A DNA stretch of 64,000 bases from JBMNEH01 sp050948665 (GTDB lineage: Bacteria > Bacillota > Clostridia > Christensenellales > UMGS416): the NCBI GenBank assembly GCA_050948665.1, contig JBMNEH010000001.1, positions 248,001-312,000 on the forward strand. Direction: 5' to 3'. Within the stretch, counting starts at the first letter, position 1, and each line of letters begins with the position of its first letter. The notes under the pieces are model-generated. The model was given only the letters and a program-made list of their open reading frames with translations, did no database searches and was not told the DNA's origin. The position numbers and the translations under genes were made by a program. Below are positions 47,464-58,146 of the stretch, one piece after another.

Positions 47464-49527
47464 ATGAAGAAAATTCTGGTCATGCTTCTCGTGTTGGTGA
47501 TGGCCGTTTCCATGTTCGCTGGATGCCAGAAGGACAATGGAACCCCCGTTCCCACGGATGATGCCGTTGAGGCGCCCGTGGACGGCGGAGATACCGGCGA
47601 TGAACCTACAGGAGACGCGACCCCTGAGGAGGAAGGATTCGAGGTATTCTCCCGTCCCGCCGACCAGGGCACCACACTGCAGGATACGACACTGATCGTG
47701 GGAACCCCCGAAATGAACGGGGATTTCATCGGTGGTTTCGGCAACAGCGCTTATGACGCGAGCATAAAGACCATCGTCCACGGCTACTATGACACCTACG
47801 TGACGACCCCCGCCGGCGAGATCGCCCTGAATACCCAGGTAGTCAAGGGCCTCAAGACCGAGGAGGACGAAGCGGGGAATAAGACCTACACCTTCAAGCT
47901 GTATGACGATCTGAAGTGGAATGACGGCTCCGCCATGACCGCCAAGGATTATGTCTTCGGTCTGCTGATGGCAGCCTCCCCCGAGTGGGTGACTGCCGGC
48001 GCAGCCAGCTCCGCCGGCGAGGGCCTGCTGGGCTACCGTGACTATCACTATGGCTACAAGACCACCACCGATGAGGACGGCAACGTTCTGGCCGCGGACG
48101 CCGACGGCAATGCCATCGAGGTATTGGACGAGGAAGGCAACTCCAACCTTGAGGAGATCAAGGATCAGCTGATCCCTGTGACCGTGTTCCCCGGCGTCAG
48201 CTACATTGACGACGTCACCCTCTCGGTCACCATTGACGCGGCCGAGCTGCCCTACTTCTGGGAGACCGCCTATGCCGCGGTCGGCCCGACCTCTCTGGCT
48301 GTTTACGCCCCCGGCGCGGATGTTGTTACCGATGAGAACGGCTCCTACATCGTCGCTGACGATCTGCAGGCGCTGCTGAACAATGTCGCCGCCACCGAGC
48401 GCTTCGCGCCCTCCATCGGCTGCGGTCCCTACAAGTTCATCTCCTTCGAGAACCAGACCGTGACCCTGGAAGCCAACGAGTTCTTCGTAGGCGACCTGGA
48501 CGGCTACAAGCCCCAGATCAAGACCCTGGTCCAGAAGTCCGTACCCTCTGATACCGACGTTGACGGCGTCATCGCCGGCGACTACGACCTGGTGACCGGC
48601 GTCATCGAGGGCGCCAAGATCGAGGCTGCCAAGGCTGCCGAGACCACAGAACTGAACAGCTACCTGCGCTGCGGCTACGGCATGATCGCCATGCACTGCG
48701 ACTGGGGCGTCACCGCGGATCCCAATGTACGTTGGGCGCTGGCCTGCCTGATCGACAGGAACGAAGTCATCAACTACGTGCTGGGCGGCTACGGCGGCAC
48801 TGTTGACGCGGCCTATGGCCTCGCGCAGTGGACCTATGAAGAGCAGGCGGATTACCTGGATGAGAACCTGAAGCCCATCTCCTTCAACGTGGCCGAGGCC
48901 AACAATTACCTCGACCAGACCGAGTGGAAGTATGAGGCCGACGGCTCCACTCCCTTTGACGCCACCAAGGCGGCCGAGGACGGATCCTACATGCGTTACA
49001 ATGATAAGGGCGAGATGCTGGTCGTCCGCCACCTGGGCACCGAGAACAATGGGGTGACCGATATCATTGAGATCCAGTACACCAAGAACGCACCTCTGGC
49101 CGGCGTGAAGTTCGAAGTCACCAAGTCCGACTTCAACGCGCTGCTGGCGAACTACTACTACAGCTATGACCTGGGTGACGACCGTTACTACAACACCTTC
49201 AACCTCGCCACCAACTTCGGCGCTGTAGACGACAAGTACTATTCCTGGCACTCCGATTGGCTGGGCACCTGGTACAACGCAAACCAGCTGTCCGACAAGA
49301 CTCTCGACGATCTCACGATGCAGATGCGCAAGCTGGATCCCACCGAGACTGAGAAGTTCTCCGAGCTGTGGGCCCAGTTCCAGGTCCGCTGGCAGGAGCT
49401 GCTGCCGAACATCCCGCTGTACTCCAACGAGTACTTTGATGTGTTCGACGTCAACCTCAAGGGTGTGGCCACCACTCCCTATGCCGGCTACGCCGACATC
49501 GTCTGCCAGTTGCATTTCGCCGAGTAA
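47464..49527 (+). CDS. oppA: peptide ABC transporter substrate-binding lipoprotein (family 5)
   Basis: 687 aa. A lipoprotein signal with Cys21 (FAGC) and an acidic Asp/Glu/Pro/Gly-rich linker (~25-60) precede an OppA/DppA-type binding fold: DLKWNDGSAMTAKDYVFGL near 135 and ACLIDRNEVINYVLGGYG near 425. It is longer than the usual ~540 aa; acidic loop material near 200-235 is one extra element. It captures oligopeptides outside the membrane and delivers them to the permease at 49648-52497. First and probably most abundant product of the operon; a stem-loop follows it. Confidence 0.92.
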   Translation: MKKILVMLLVLVMAVSMFAGCQKDNGTPVPTDDAVEAPVDGGDTGDEPTGDATPEEEGFEVFSRPADQGTTLQDTTLIVGTPEMNGDFIGGFGNSAYDASIKTIVHGYYDTYVTTPAGEIALNTQVVKGLKTEEDEAGNKTYTFKLYDDLKWNDGSAMTAKDYVFGLLMAASPEWVTAGAASSAGEGLLGYRDYHYGYKTTTDEDGNVLAADADGNAIEVLDEEGNSNLEEIKDQLIPVTVFPGVSYIDDVTLSVTIDAAELPYFWETAYAAVGPTSLAVYAPGADVVTDENGSYIVADDLQALLNNVAATERFAPSIGCGPYKFISFENQTVTLEANEFFVGDLDGYKPQIKTLVQKSVPSDTDVDGVIAGDYDLVTGVIEGAKIEAAKAAETTELNSYLRCGYGMIAMHCDWGVTADPNVRWALACLIDRNEVINYVLGGYGGTVDAAYGLAQWTYEEQADYLDENLKPISFNVAEANNYLDQTEWKYEADGSTPFDATKAAEDGSYMRYNDKGEMLVVRHLGTENNGVTDIIEIQYTKNAPLAGVKFEVTKSDFNALLANYYYSYDLGDDRYYNTFNLATNFGAVDDKYYSWHSDWLGTWYNANQLSDKTLDDLTMQMRKLDPTETEKFSELWAQFQVRWQELLPNIPLYSNEYFDVFDVNLKGVATTPYAGYADIVCQLHFAE

Positions 49528-49573
49528 TTGGTGATCAGGCCAGGCTGTGCCTCTTGACACAGAATGAGCCTTT

Positions 49574-49605
49574 GACAAAAGGGGGATTTTTATCCCCCTT
49601 TTGTC
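49574..49605 (+). terminator. intra-operon stem-loop after oppA
   Basis: GACAAAAGGGGGAT-tttt-ATCCCCCTTTTGTC, a perfect 14-bp stem with no long T-run after it. It is likely a partial terminator or mRNA-stabilising hairpin that keeps oppA mRNA above the permease level. Confidence 0.75.
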
Positions 49606-49647
49606 GGATTTATACACGGTTGGAAATTCTATCCAAGGGGTACCGTT

Positions 49648-50619
49648 ATGCTGAAATATATAGTAAAGAGGATATTGATACTGATACCGGTGTTCATCTG
49701 TATCACCATTATCCTTTTCGGGGTCACCAAGATCATGCCCGGCGATCCCGTGAAGGCGATGCTGCCCACCTCTCTGAAGGCGGAGCAATATCAGCTTGCC
49801 TACAATAAAATGTACGCCAAGCTGGGTTTGGATAAGTCCATCCCCGAGCAATATGTTCGGTGGCTGGTGAACTTTTTCCAGGGAGATTTCGGTTTCTCCA
49901 CAAAATATAACCGGGAAGTAAAGCTTGTGATCGGCGAACCGATCCGCAACTCCGTGATACTCAACTTTTTTGTGATCATACTGGAGCTGGCGATCGCCAT
50001 CCCCGTGGGCATTCGATGCGCCACAAAGCGGTTTTCCCTCTATGATAATTTCTGGCAGGTCTTTTCTCTGGTGACCTATTCGATGCCCTCTTTCTTTCTG
50101 GGCCTGTCTTTGATATCAATTTTCGCGATCAAGCTGGATCTGCTGCCGATGGGCGGCATGCCGAACTCCACCCTTGAGACCGGATTTGCCTATATTCTTT
50201 CCTGGTTGAAGTATGTGACCCTGCCGGCGATCACACTGACGATCATCTCACTGGCGGGTACCATACGGTATGTGCGGAACGCCATGATCGAATGCCTTTC
50301 CCAGGATTATATCCGCACCGCCAGGGCAAAGGGGCTGAACGAACGGGTAGTGGTGTATTCCCACGCCTTCCGGAACGCCCTGATCCCGGTATCCACCATC
50401 GTGGTATTCACGATATTCTCTCTGTTCTCCGGCTCCGCCATTACCGAGACCATATTCGGCTGGCACGGCATCGGCAAGGTGCTGGTGGAGGCCGTGAATG
50501 CCCGGGACACCCAGCTGATCGTCACGCTGAACGCGTTTTTTGCTTTCCTCAGCGTCATTGCCGTGCTGATCGCCGACGTGGTGTACGGATTAGTCGACCC
50601 CCGTATCAAGCTGAGCTGA
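49648..50619 (+). CDS. oppB: oligopeptide ABC transporter permease, OppB type
   Basis: 323 aa, of normal OppB length, with six membrane helices. TM1 is residues ~8-30, and the BPD permease core carries the EAA loop RAKGLNERVVVYSHAFRNALIP near 230. ITETIFGWHGIGKVLVEAV follows, as in DppB/OppB. It forms half of the translocation channel with the OppC-like protein. The ATG follows AAGGGGTACCGTT. Ten bases separate it from oppC. Confidence 0.93.
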   Translation: MLKYIVKRILILIPVFICITIILFGVTKIMPGDPVKAMLPTSLKAEQYQLAYNKMYAKLGLDKSIPEQYVRWLVNFFQGDFGFSTKYNREVKLVIGEPIRNSVILNFFVIILELAIAIPVGIRCATKRFSLYDNFWQVFSLVTYSMPSFFLGLSLISIFAIKLDLLPMGGMPNSTLETGFAYILSWLKYVTLPAITLTIISLAGTIRYVRNAMIECLSQDYIRTARAKGLNERVVVYSHAFRNALIPVSTIVVFTIFSLFSGSAITETIFGWHGIGKVLVEAVNARDTQLIVTLNAFFAFLSVIAVLIADVVYGLVDPRIKLS

Positions 50620-50628
50620 GGAGGAACC

Positions 50629-52497
50629 ATGAGCGAGAAGCAATCAACAGTGAAAAAGCTAGGCAGGTCCTTCGGCAGCATGTTCAAGCGTCTTTTCGTA
50701 AGGGAAAAGATGGACGTACTGGAGGAGGAGGCTGTCCGCACACCCTGGCAGACCATATTGCGGAACTATTTCCATAATAAGCTGGGGATCATCGGCATCA
50801 TCGGGTTTGTGCTGACCATGCTGTTCTCCTTTTTGGGGAGCTATTTTATCCCCCTTGACGCCACCTATACCGAACTGACCAATATGAACCTCCGGCCGGG
50901 GTTGAACTATTTAAAATACCCCGAATCCCTGGAGGGGAAGAAAATCGTGAAAATCGTTTCCGGCGTCTCCTTCTCGGTGGCTCTGACCGACGACGGGAAG
51001 CTGACCATATGGGGGACCGAGTCCAATATCTACCTGAAGGACAGCTCCGACTATATCATGACGATCCCCCGGGAGATCCAGGAGAAGCATATCGTGGATA
51101 TCACCTGCGGCGGACAGCATGTGCTGGTGATCGATGATGAGGGAGAGGTCTCCGGATGGGGCTACTACGGCTCCGGGCAAACATCGGTACCCGACAAGGT
51201 CGCCAAGGTGTTTGAGGAGGAGGGCGTCAAGCCCAAGCAGATGCTGGCGGCTACCCAATGGTCCGCCATTGTGGGCACGGACAAGAAGCTCTATTTCTGG
51301 GGCGGCACCCAGTCCACGCTGAATTTCCGCATCAAGTCCTCCTATCAGGGGCATATCGAGAAGGTGGTGGCCGGGGACAACAATATGCTGCTGCTGTTGG
51401 ACGACGGCACGATCGCCGTCATCGGCGACAGGGGGACCGAGATGGCGATGAACATCCCCGAGGCGCTGGCCGCCGGGGAGGTCAATGTAAAAGATATCGC
51501 CGCCACCAACCGGAATTTCCTGGTACTGGATGATGAAAACCACCTGCATATCTGGGGTTCCGCCGCCGACGGGATACTGCATGTGCCGGAGATCACCGAG
51601 CCCATCAAGTCCCTTAAAGCGGGCTACAAGCACTTTGCGGTGCTGACCGAAAGCGGAAAGCTGTACACCTGGGGATCCAATTCCCTGAACCAGACCATCC
51701 CGCCCGAGGACCTGCCGGCTCTCACCGAGGTATACACGGATTACTTCCAGAACTACGGTATCGACGAGAACGGGGGCATTCACGCCTGGGGCAATAAGGG
51801 ATATATCTTCGGCACCGATCAGTTCGGCCGCGATATATTCATCCGCCTGATCCACGGCGGACGGATCTCCCTCACCGTCGGCGCCATCGCGGTGCTGATC
51901 TCCACCACGCTGGCATTGATCATCGGCATGGCCGCCGGCTTCTTCGGAGGGTGGATCGACCAGGTGCTGATGCGTCTTGCCGACGTGGTGACCTCCATCC
52001 CCTTCCTGCCGCTGGCCATCACATTGAGTTACGCCATCGGTTCGTCGGTCAGCCAGATGAACCGGATGTACCTGATCATGGTCATAATGGGCGTGCTTTC
52101 CTGGCCCGGGCTGGCCCGGCTCATCCGGGCCCAGCTGCTGCTGGAACGGGAAAAAGACTTTGTGCTGGCGGCCCGCGCCCTGGGCGTCAAGCAAAGGAAT
52201 ATCATCACCCGGCATATTCTGCCCAATATCTTCAACCTTGTGATCGTCAATGTCACGCTGGGCTACGCTTCCTCCCTGCTGAGCGAAGCGGGGCTCTCCT
52301 TCCTGGGCTTCGGCGTGACCGAACCGACCCCCTCTTGGGGGAATATGCTGACCTCCGCCCAGCAATCCACCGTGATGCAGTATTACTGGTGGCGGTGGTT
52401 TATCCCGGCGATATTCGTCGTGCTGGCCGCGCTTTTCGCCAACCTGATCGGCGACGCGCTGCGTGAGGCGATGGATCCCCACGCCAACGATCGATAG
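50629..52497 (+). CDS. oppC: OppC-type permease with inserted seven-repeat RCC1-like beta-propeller
   Basis: 622 aa against ~300 for usual OppC. Residues ~1-75 hold the cytosolic N-terminus and TM1 (~52-74). Residues ~100-390 are seven RCC1-like repeats, each with the pattern G/A-x(2)-H/W-x-x-x-L/V-x-x-D/E-G-x-L/I-x-x-W-G. They end at about 130, 179, 226, 267, 311, 350 and 389. The normal OppC sequence resumes at GTDQFGRDIFIRLIHGGRISL (~395) and runs to five more helices and the EAA loop (LAARALGVKQRNIITRHILP). The propeller is in the TM1-TM2 loop, expected outside the cytoplasm. RBS GAGGAGGAACC precedes the ATG. Confidence 0.93.
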   Translation: MSEKQSTVKKLGRSFGSMFKRLFVREKMDVLEEEAVRTPWQTILRNYFHNKLGIIGIIGFVLTMLFSFLGSYFIPLDATYTELTNMNLRPGLNYLKYPESLEGKKIVKIVSGVSFSVALTDDGKLTIWGTESNIYLKDSSDYIMTIPREIQEKHIVDITCGGQHVLVIDDEGEVSGWGYYGSGQTSVPDKVAKVFEEEGVKPKQMLAATQWSAIVGTDKKLYFWGGTQSTLNFRIKSSYQGHIEKVVAGDNNMLLLLDDGTIAVIGDRGTEMAMNIPEALAAGEVNVKDIAATNRNFLVLDDENHLHIWGSAADGILHVPEITEPIKSLKAGYKHFAVLTESGKLYTWGSNSLNQTIPPEDLPALTEVYTDYFQNYGIDENGGIHAWGNKGYIFGTDQFGRDIFIRLIHGGRISLTVGAIAVLISTTLALIIGMAAGFFGGWIDQVLMRLADVVTSIPFLPLAITLSYAIGSSVSQMNRMYLIMVIMGVLSWPGLARLIRAQLLLEREKDFVLAARALGVKQRNIITRHILPNIFNLVIVNVTLGYASSLLSEAGLSFLGFGVTEPTPSWGNMLTSAQQSTVMQYYWWRWFIPAIFVVLAALFANLIGDALREAMDPHANDR

Positions 52498-52508
52498 GAG
52501 GTGAATGT

Positions 52509-53528
52509 ATGGAACAGGCAATGAAACAAGCGCATCCCCATTTGCTGGAAATAATAAACCTTCACACCTATTTTGAGACCCGCCGCGGTTTGATCAAGGC
52601 AGTGGACGGCGTATCCCTTACGCTGGATGAGGGGCGTACGCTGGGCGTTGTGGGAGAGTCCGGCTCCGGGAAGAGCCAGACAGCGATGAGCATTTTAAAG
52701 CTCTTTGAAAAGAACCAGAGGATCTATGACGGAGAAGTCTGGTTTGACGGAAAACGTATCGACAACCTTTCCCAGGATGAGATGTACCATATCCGGGGTA
52801 ACTCGATATCCATGATATTCCAGGAACCCATGACCTCCCTTAACCCGGTATTCAGCGTGGAGCGCCAGATCGGCGAGGTGCTGATGCTGCATCAGGGAAT
52901 GAATAAGGCCCAGGCCGGCGCCAGGGCTGTGGAGATGCTGGATTCGGTCAAGATCTCAAATCCCGAACAAATCGCCAAGCAGTACCCCCATCAACTGTCC
53001 GGCGGGATGCGGCAGCGCGTCATGATCGCCATGGCGCTGGCCTGCAAGCCCAAGCTGCTGATCGCCGACGAGCCCACCACCGCGCTGGACGTCACCATTC
53101 AGGCCCAGATACTTCGCCTGATGAACGACCTGAAGAAGGAAACCACCACGGCGATCATGTTCATTACCCATGATTTGGGCGTTATCAACCAGATGGCGGA
53201 TGACGTGGCGGTGATGTACTGCGGGAAGGCGGTGGAGATCGCCCCGGTCAACTATATCTTTAAGCCGGTGACGGATTATTCACACCCCTATACCGAGGCG
53301 CTGCTGAAATCCATCCCCCTGCTCTCGGGCAACAAGTCAAACCGGCTGGACGCCATTCCCGGCGCCGTGCCCCATCCCCTGGCGCTGCCCAAGGGATGCC
53401 GCTTCGCGCCCAGGTGCAGGTATGCCACCGAAAAGTGCCGCAAGGAGGAGCCGCATATGATGAAGGTCAGCGATGTGCAAAGCGTACGCTGCTTCTATCC
53501 CCAGAAGGGAGTTCGCAACAATGGCTGA
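52509..53528 (+). CDS. oppD: oligopeptide ABC transporter ATP-binding protein, OppD type
   Basis: 339 aa. Walker A is GESGSGKSQ (near 52), the Q-loop is IFQEPMTSLNP (near 100), the signature is LSGGMRQR (near 162), Walker B is LLIADEPTTALD (near 182), and the H-loop is ITHD. The C-terminal oligopeptide-transporter extension has the Cys-rich GCRFAPRCRYATEKC motif, which can bind Fe-S. RBS AGGAGGTGAATGT precedes the ATG. The last 8 bp overlap oppF. Confidence 0.95.
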   Translation: MEQAMKQAHPHLLEIINLHTYFETRRGLIKAVDGVSLTLDEGRTLGVVGESGSGKSQTAMSILKLFEKNQRIYDGEVWFDGKRIDNLSQDEMYHIRGNSISMIFQEPMTSLNPVFSVERQIGEVLMLHQGMNKAQAGARAVEMLDSVKISNPEQIAKQYPHQLSGGMRQRVMIAMALACKPKLLIADEPTTALDVTIQAQILRLMNDLKKETTTAIMFITHDLGVINQMADDVAVMYCGKAVEIAPVNYIFKPVTDYSHPYTEALLKSIPLLSGNKSNRLDAIPGAVPHPLALPKGCRFAPRCRYATEKCRKEEPHMMKVSDVQSVRCFYPQKGVRNNG

Positions 53529-54975
53529 TATGAAAGAAAAAAAGGTACTGCTTCGTCTGCAGAACCTGAAAATGCACTTCCCCATTAAAAAGAGCTCCAT
53601 TTTTGACAAGCAGCAGTATGTCCGGGCGGTGGACGGGATCACCGTCGATATCTATGAGGGTGAGACCTTCGGTCTGGTAGGCGAGTCCGGCTGCGGCAAG
53701 TCCACATTGGGCCGGGTGATCCTGCAGCTTTATAAGCAGACCGAGGGCACCGTGCTGTACGGCGGTCAGACCTTTGAGGATTACTCACCGGCTTATCTGC
53801 TGCGCATCATACGAGGGATCCGCGGCATCCCCGCAGGAATGTCACCCGAGGAAATGATCGAGCAGTATCCCGAACAGGTGGCACTGGCCGGCGGCATGCT
53901 GCTCTGGCACAATATGGCGGACCTGGAGCGATCCATGGTGGCCCAATTCAACCAGATAAAGAAGCAAAGCAAGCTCTCTCACGACCTTCATCTGCTGGAG
54001 ATCCAGCTTGCTGAATTGACGGAGCGGGAAGATATTACCCCCGCCGAAATCAGGAAGAAGGCCGAACTGGCCATCAGCATAGGGAAAAAGAAGGACGCCA
54101 AGACGGCCGCAACCAGGGCTTTCGCTTCCGAACAGAAAAGGCTGGATGATATCCGGGAGGCCTGCTCGACAGCGGAGGGGTATCAACTGCTGCAGAGCAA
54201 GCTGAACCATATGATCAACCTGGGCAAGCTGACGGGTGAGGAAATGCGGACGCTCCGCCGGGATATGCAGATGGTATTCCAGGACCCCTACTCCTCGCTG
54301 AACCCCAGGCTGACGGTCGGCCAGCTGATCAGCGAGGCACTGGTGGCCCATGATATGTTCCAGCGGGGCTCCAACCAGGCGGAGAAGTACACCCTTTCCA
54401 CTATGGATAAGTGCGGCCTGCAGAAATATATGCTCCACCGTTACCCCCATCAGTTCTCCGGCGGACAGCGGCAGCGTATCGGCATCGCCCGGGCGTTGGC
54501 GCTGCAGCCCAAGTTTGTGGTGTGCGACGAGGCGGTTTCCGCGCTGGACGTCTCGATACAGAGCCAGATCATCAACCTCCTGATGGACCTGAAGGACCAG
54601 AACCAGCTGACCTACCTGTTCATTTCCCATGACCTGAGCACGGTGAAGTTCATCTCCGACCGTATCGGCGTGATGTACCTGGGCGACCTGGTGGAGCTGG
54701 CCTCCTCCGACACGATTTTCGTGACGCCCCTGCACCCCTATACCGAGGCGCTGCTTTCCGCCATCCCCACCACGGAGGAGGATGCCAATAAGGAGCTGCA
54801 AACCGTTGAGGGAGATATCCCCAGCTCCATCAACCCCCCCACCGGCTGCAAGTTCCATACCCGGTGCAAATACGCCACCGAGAAGTGCGCGCAGGAGCGT
54901 CCGGAGTGGCGCGAGTGCATCCCCGGCCATTTCGTCGCCTGCCACTACCCTCTGGTGGAGAAGAGTGAAGTATAA
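53521..54975 (+). CDS. oppF: OppF-type ATP-binding protein with ~150-aa helical insertion
   Basis: 484 aa against ~310-330 usual. Walker A is GESGCGKST (54-62). Residues ~88-238 are an extra, mostly helical, charged segment (for example EMIEQYPEQVALAGG, KKQSKLSHDLHLLEIQLAEL). The Q-loop then follows normally at MVFQDPYSSLNP (Gln254), with signature SGGQRQR (313-319), Walker B VVCDEAVSALD, H-loop His370 and the Cys-rich tail GCKFHTRCKYATEKC. All catalytic motifs are intact, so it should hydrolyse ATP. The insertion lies in the helical-subdomain region near the membrane interface. Start at the ATG inside oppD's end. Confidence 0.92.
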   Translation: MADMKEKKVLLRLQNLKMHFPIKKSSIFDKQQYVRAVDGITVDIYEGETFGLVGESGCGKSTLGRVILQLYKQTEGTVLYGGQTFEDYSPAYLLRIIRGIRGIPAGMSPEEMIEQYPEQVALAGGMLLWHNMADLERSMVAQFNQIKKQSKLSHDLHLLEIQLAELTEREDITPAEIRKKAELAISIGKKKDAKTAATRAFASEQKRLDDIREACSTAEGYQLLQSKLNHMINLGKLTGEEMRTLRRDMQMVFQDPYSSLNPRLTVGQLISEALVAHDMFQRGSNQAEKYTLSTMDKCGLQKYMLHRYPHQFSGGQRQRIGIARALALQPKFVVCDEAVSALDVSIQSQIINLLMDLKDQNQLTYLFISHDLSTVKFISDRIGVMYLGDLVELASSDTIFVTPLHPYTEALLSAIPTTEEDANKELQTVEGDIPSSINPPTGCKFHTRCKYATEKCAQERPEWRECIPGHFVACHYPLVEKSEV

Positions 54976-55174
54976 GGGACTCCGGGACAGGCTTCCGGAA
55001 AACAAGAGCAAGGAGGAGCTGGAGGCGCACTATGAGGAGATGGAGCGCAGCGGCGCGGATAAAAAGCAGCAGCGTTCCATGATCATCGCGGCCCTGCTCA
55101 CCATCCTCCCGGTGGTGGCGGCTATGCTGGCCGCGATATACGGGCTCATATGGCTGTTGTTTTTACGCTTCTGA
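54965..55174 (+). CDS. small single-helix membrane protein, opp operon
   Basis: 69 aa. A charged cytosolic-looking N-terminus (KYKGLRDRLPENKSKEELEAHYEEMERSGADKKQQR, read from positions ~2-37) is followed by a hydrophobic segment (~38-66). The GTG start at 54965 lies inside oppF (11-bp overlap) with GGTGGAG upstream, so it is translationally coupled. The same frame runs open further upstream inside oppF but without an RBS. No family recognised; by position, an accessory or stability subunit of the transporter is possible. Confidence 0.65.
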   Translation: MKYKGLRDRLPENKSKEELEAHYEEMERSGADKKQQRSMIIAALLTILPVVAAMLAAIYGLIWLLFLRF

Positions 55175-55176
55175 GG

Positions 55177-55209
55177 AAAACCCCCTGTTTAGACGGGGGG
55201 TTTCTGTTG
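55177..55209 (+). terminator. opp operon terminator
   Basis: AAAACCCCC-tgtttagac-GGGGGGTTTCTGTT. Confidence 0.85.
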
Positions 55210-55382
55210 TCCGTATTTTGTGAGGAATAGAAGCGTCCTTGTTTTTTTTTGTGAATTTTACCGATGACAAAGAAAGAGAGGGCGTGGTATTATTTTAATA
55301 TACAATATGAGAAATGAGAGCCGCGGAGAAGGGTGAAGCGGGTGCTCAGAACAGACATATTTCGGGAAGGAGATGAGATTCC

Positions 55383-56054
55383 ATGAAACGGATCGTCGCG
55401 ATGGCGCTATGCCTTTTGCTATTGGCGGGATGCGGACAAAACGGGGCGCCTGCAGGGGATCCCGCGGTTGAGGAGCCGGGGGAGACTTCCCTGCCGGAGG
55501 AACCGAAAGGGATTTCCCTGCCGGCGGATATGACGGATTGCCCCATGGAGGATATGGAGTGGCTGATGCCGCTGTCGGCGTTTTACGAGCTCCCGTATTT
55601 CGATACCTATGAGGGCAGCGAAACACAGAAGGAGAACGGAAGGGTCGAGATCATCCTGCGGGGGTATGACGCTTTGGGCGGGAACGAATGGGTCAACCTG
55701 GGGTTTGAAAGCCTCGCGTCATCGACGGGGTATATCGAGGGGGATCCTCTGCTGGTAAGCATACAGATCGTGGAGCCGGAGGGGGAGGACCTTCTGCAGG
55801 CATTACGGGAGCAATACGGCGGCGATGAGGCGGAAAGATGGACTACGGAGGAAACGGTCGGCGGGACGCTGACGGAGGAGAAAATAGCATACCTGAAAAG
55901 TTTTATTCCCTCGTGGGAGGACTTCAACGACAGCGCGCTGTTTACCATCACGTATAAAAAGTACGGAGGCGAGGAGGAAGGCAACAGCCAAGGGATCCTG
56001 ACATTCAGCGCGTTCGGACAATACCTTACGGCCTGCGCGGAAACGGAAACATAA
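55383..56054 (+). CDS. putative lipoprotein
   Basis: 223 aa. Lipoprotein signal MKRIVAMALCLLLLAGC (Cys17), a Pro/Glu-rich linker and a globular domain from ~50 with no recognised family. A candidate promoter ATGACA-18-TATTAT lies at 55264-55293, and RBS GAAGGAGATGAGATTCC precedes the ATG. A strong terminator follows, so it is a one-gene unit between opp and rrnB. Confidence 0.65.
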   Translation: MKRIVAMALCLLLLAGCGQNGAPAGDPAVEEPGETSLPEEPKGISLPADMTDCPMEDMEWLMPLSAFYELPYFDTYEGSETQKENGRVEIILRGYDALGGNEWVNLGFESLASSTGYIEGDPLLVSIQIVEPEGEDLLQALREQYGGDEAERWTTEETVGGTLTEEKIAYLKSFIPSWEDFNDSALFTITYKKYGGEEEGNSQGILTFSAFGQYLTACAETET

Positions 56055-56064
56055 GCAGCCCCCT

Positions 56065-56099
56065 GCCCTCCCGACGAACTTTCGGGAGGGCGTTTTTTT
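56065..56099 (+). terminator. terminator of lipoprotein gene
   Basis: GCCCTCCCGA-cgaactt-TCGGGAGGGC is followed by GTTTTTTT. Confidence 0.95.
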
Positions 56100-56303
56100 G
56101 ATGAGGCCGGAGTTTCGGCCCCGCCCGCAGGGGAGGGGGCTTTTTACACGCGAAATTTCGCGATATTTTCCGGAGGGGGAGAACGCCCCTATGGGGGAAC
56201 GCGCCGCAACAGACCGTTCCTTCCGTCGGGACGGCGCCATCGATCGCGGGATCCGCGGCGGGAGAAAAAAGGGAGGAAAACAAAGAAAGAATCAAAAAAA
56301 AGG

Positions 56304-56332
56304 TTGACAGGACGGAAAAAGGATGGTATATT
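56304..56332 (+). promoter_or_regulatory. rrnB promoter
   Basis: TTGACA (56304-56309), a 17-bp spacer and TATATT (56327-56332). The region 56100-56303 before it has no gene I can support. Homology with the rrnA leader begins about 20 bp downstream of the -10 box. Confidence 0.85.
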
Positions 56333-56366
56333 ACTAAGGCTGACCCATAAAAAGCGGGGCAGCGGA

Positions 56367-56381
56367 TGCTCCTTGAAAACT
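56367..56381 (+). promoter_or_regulatory. boxA-like antitermination site, rrnB leader
   Basis: TGCTCCTTGAAAACT, identical to the rrnA site. Confidence 0.7.
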
Positions 56382-56527
56382 GTATAGATGCACACCAAGA
56401 ACGAGCGTAGCGGGAAAGCCAGTAAGAGGCGGCCCCGCGAAGGTTTTGGAAACCAAGAAAAAAATTCCGAGAGAAGCAAGCGCAAGCGAAAGCCGGCAGA
56501 GAGGCCGGCGAAGTGAGCGAAGGATTT

Positions 56528-58055
<1,528 letters not shown>

Positions 58056-58146
58056 AGACCATGGGGGAAGCGGAAGCGTTCTCCCGAAGTCTTCGGTCGA
58101 GCTCGATCGAAGTGTGCGCTATACAGTATTCAGGGAGCGAACCTTT

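Noticed and set aside
47368..49851. 827-codon minus-strand open frame
   Set aside because: It is antisense to oppA. Composition is low-complexity and no start site is supported.
50629..52497. OppC-RCC1 fusion as an assembly or frameshift artefact
   Set aside because: A single uninterrupted frame, normal permease sequence on both sides and intact neighbouring genes argue for a real protein.
50911..52521. 536-codon minus-strand open frame
   Set aside because: Mirror of the oppC propeller fusion.
56098..56307. 69-codon ORF upstream of rrnB
   Set aside because: It starts in a terminator T-run, is Arg/Gly-rich without a family and ends in the rrn promoter.
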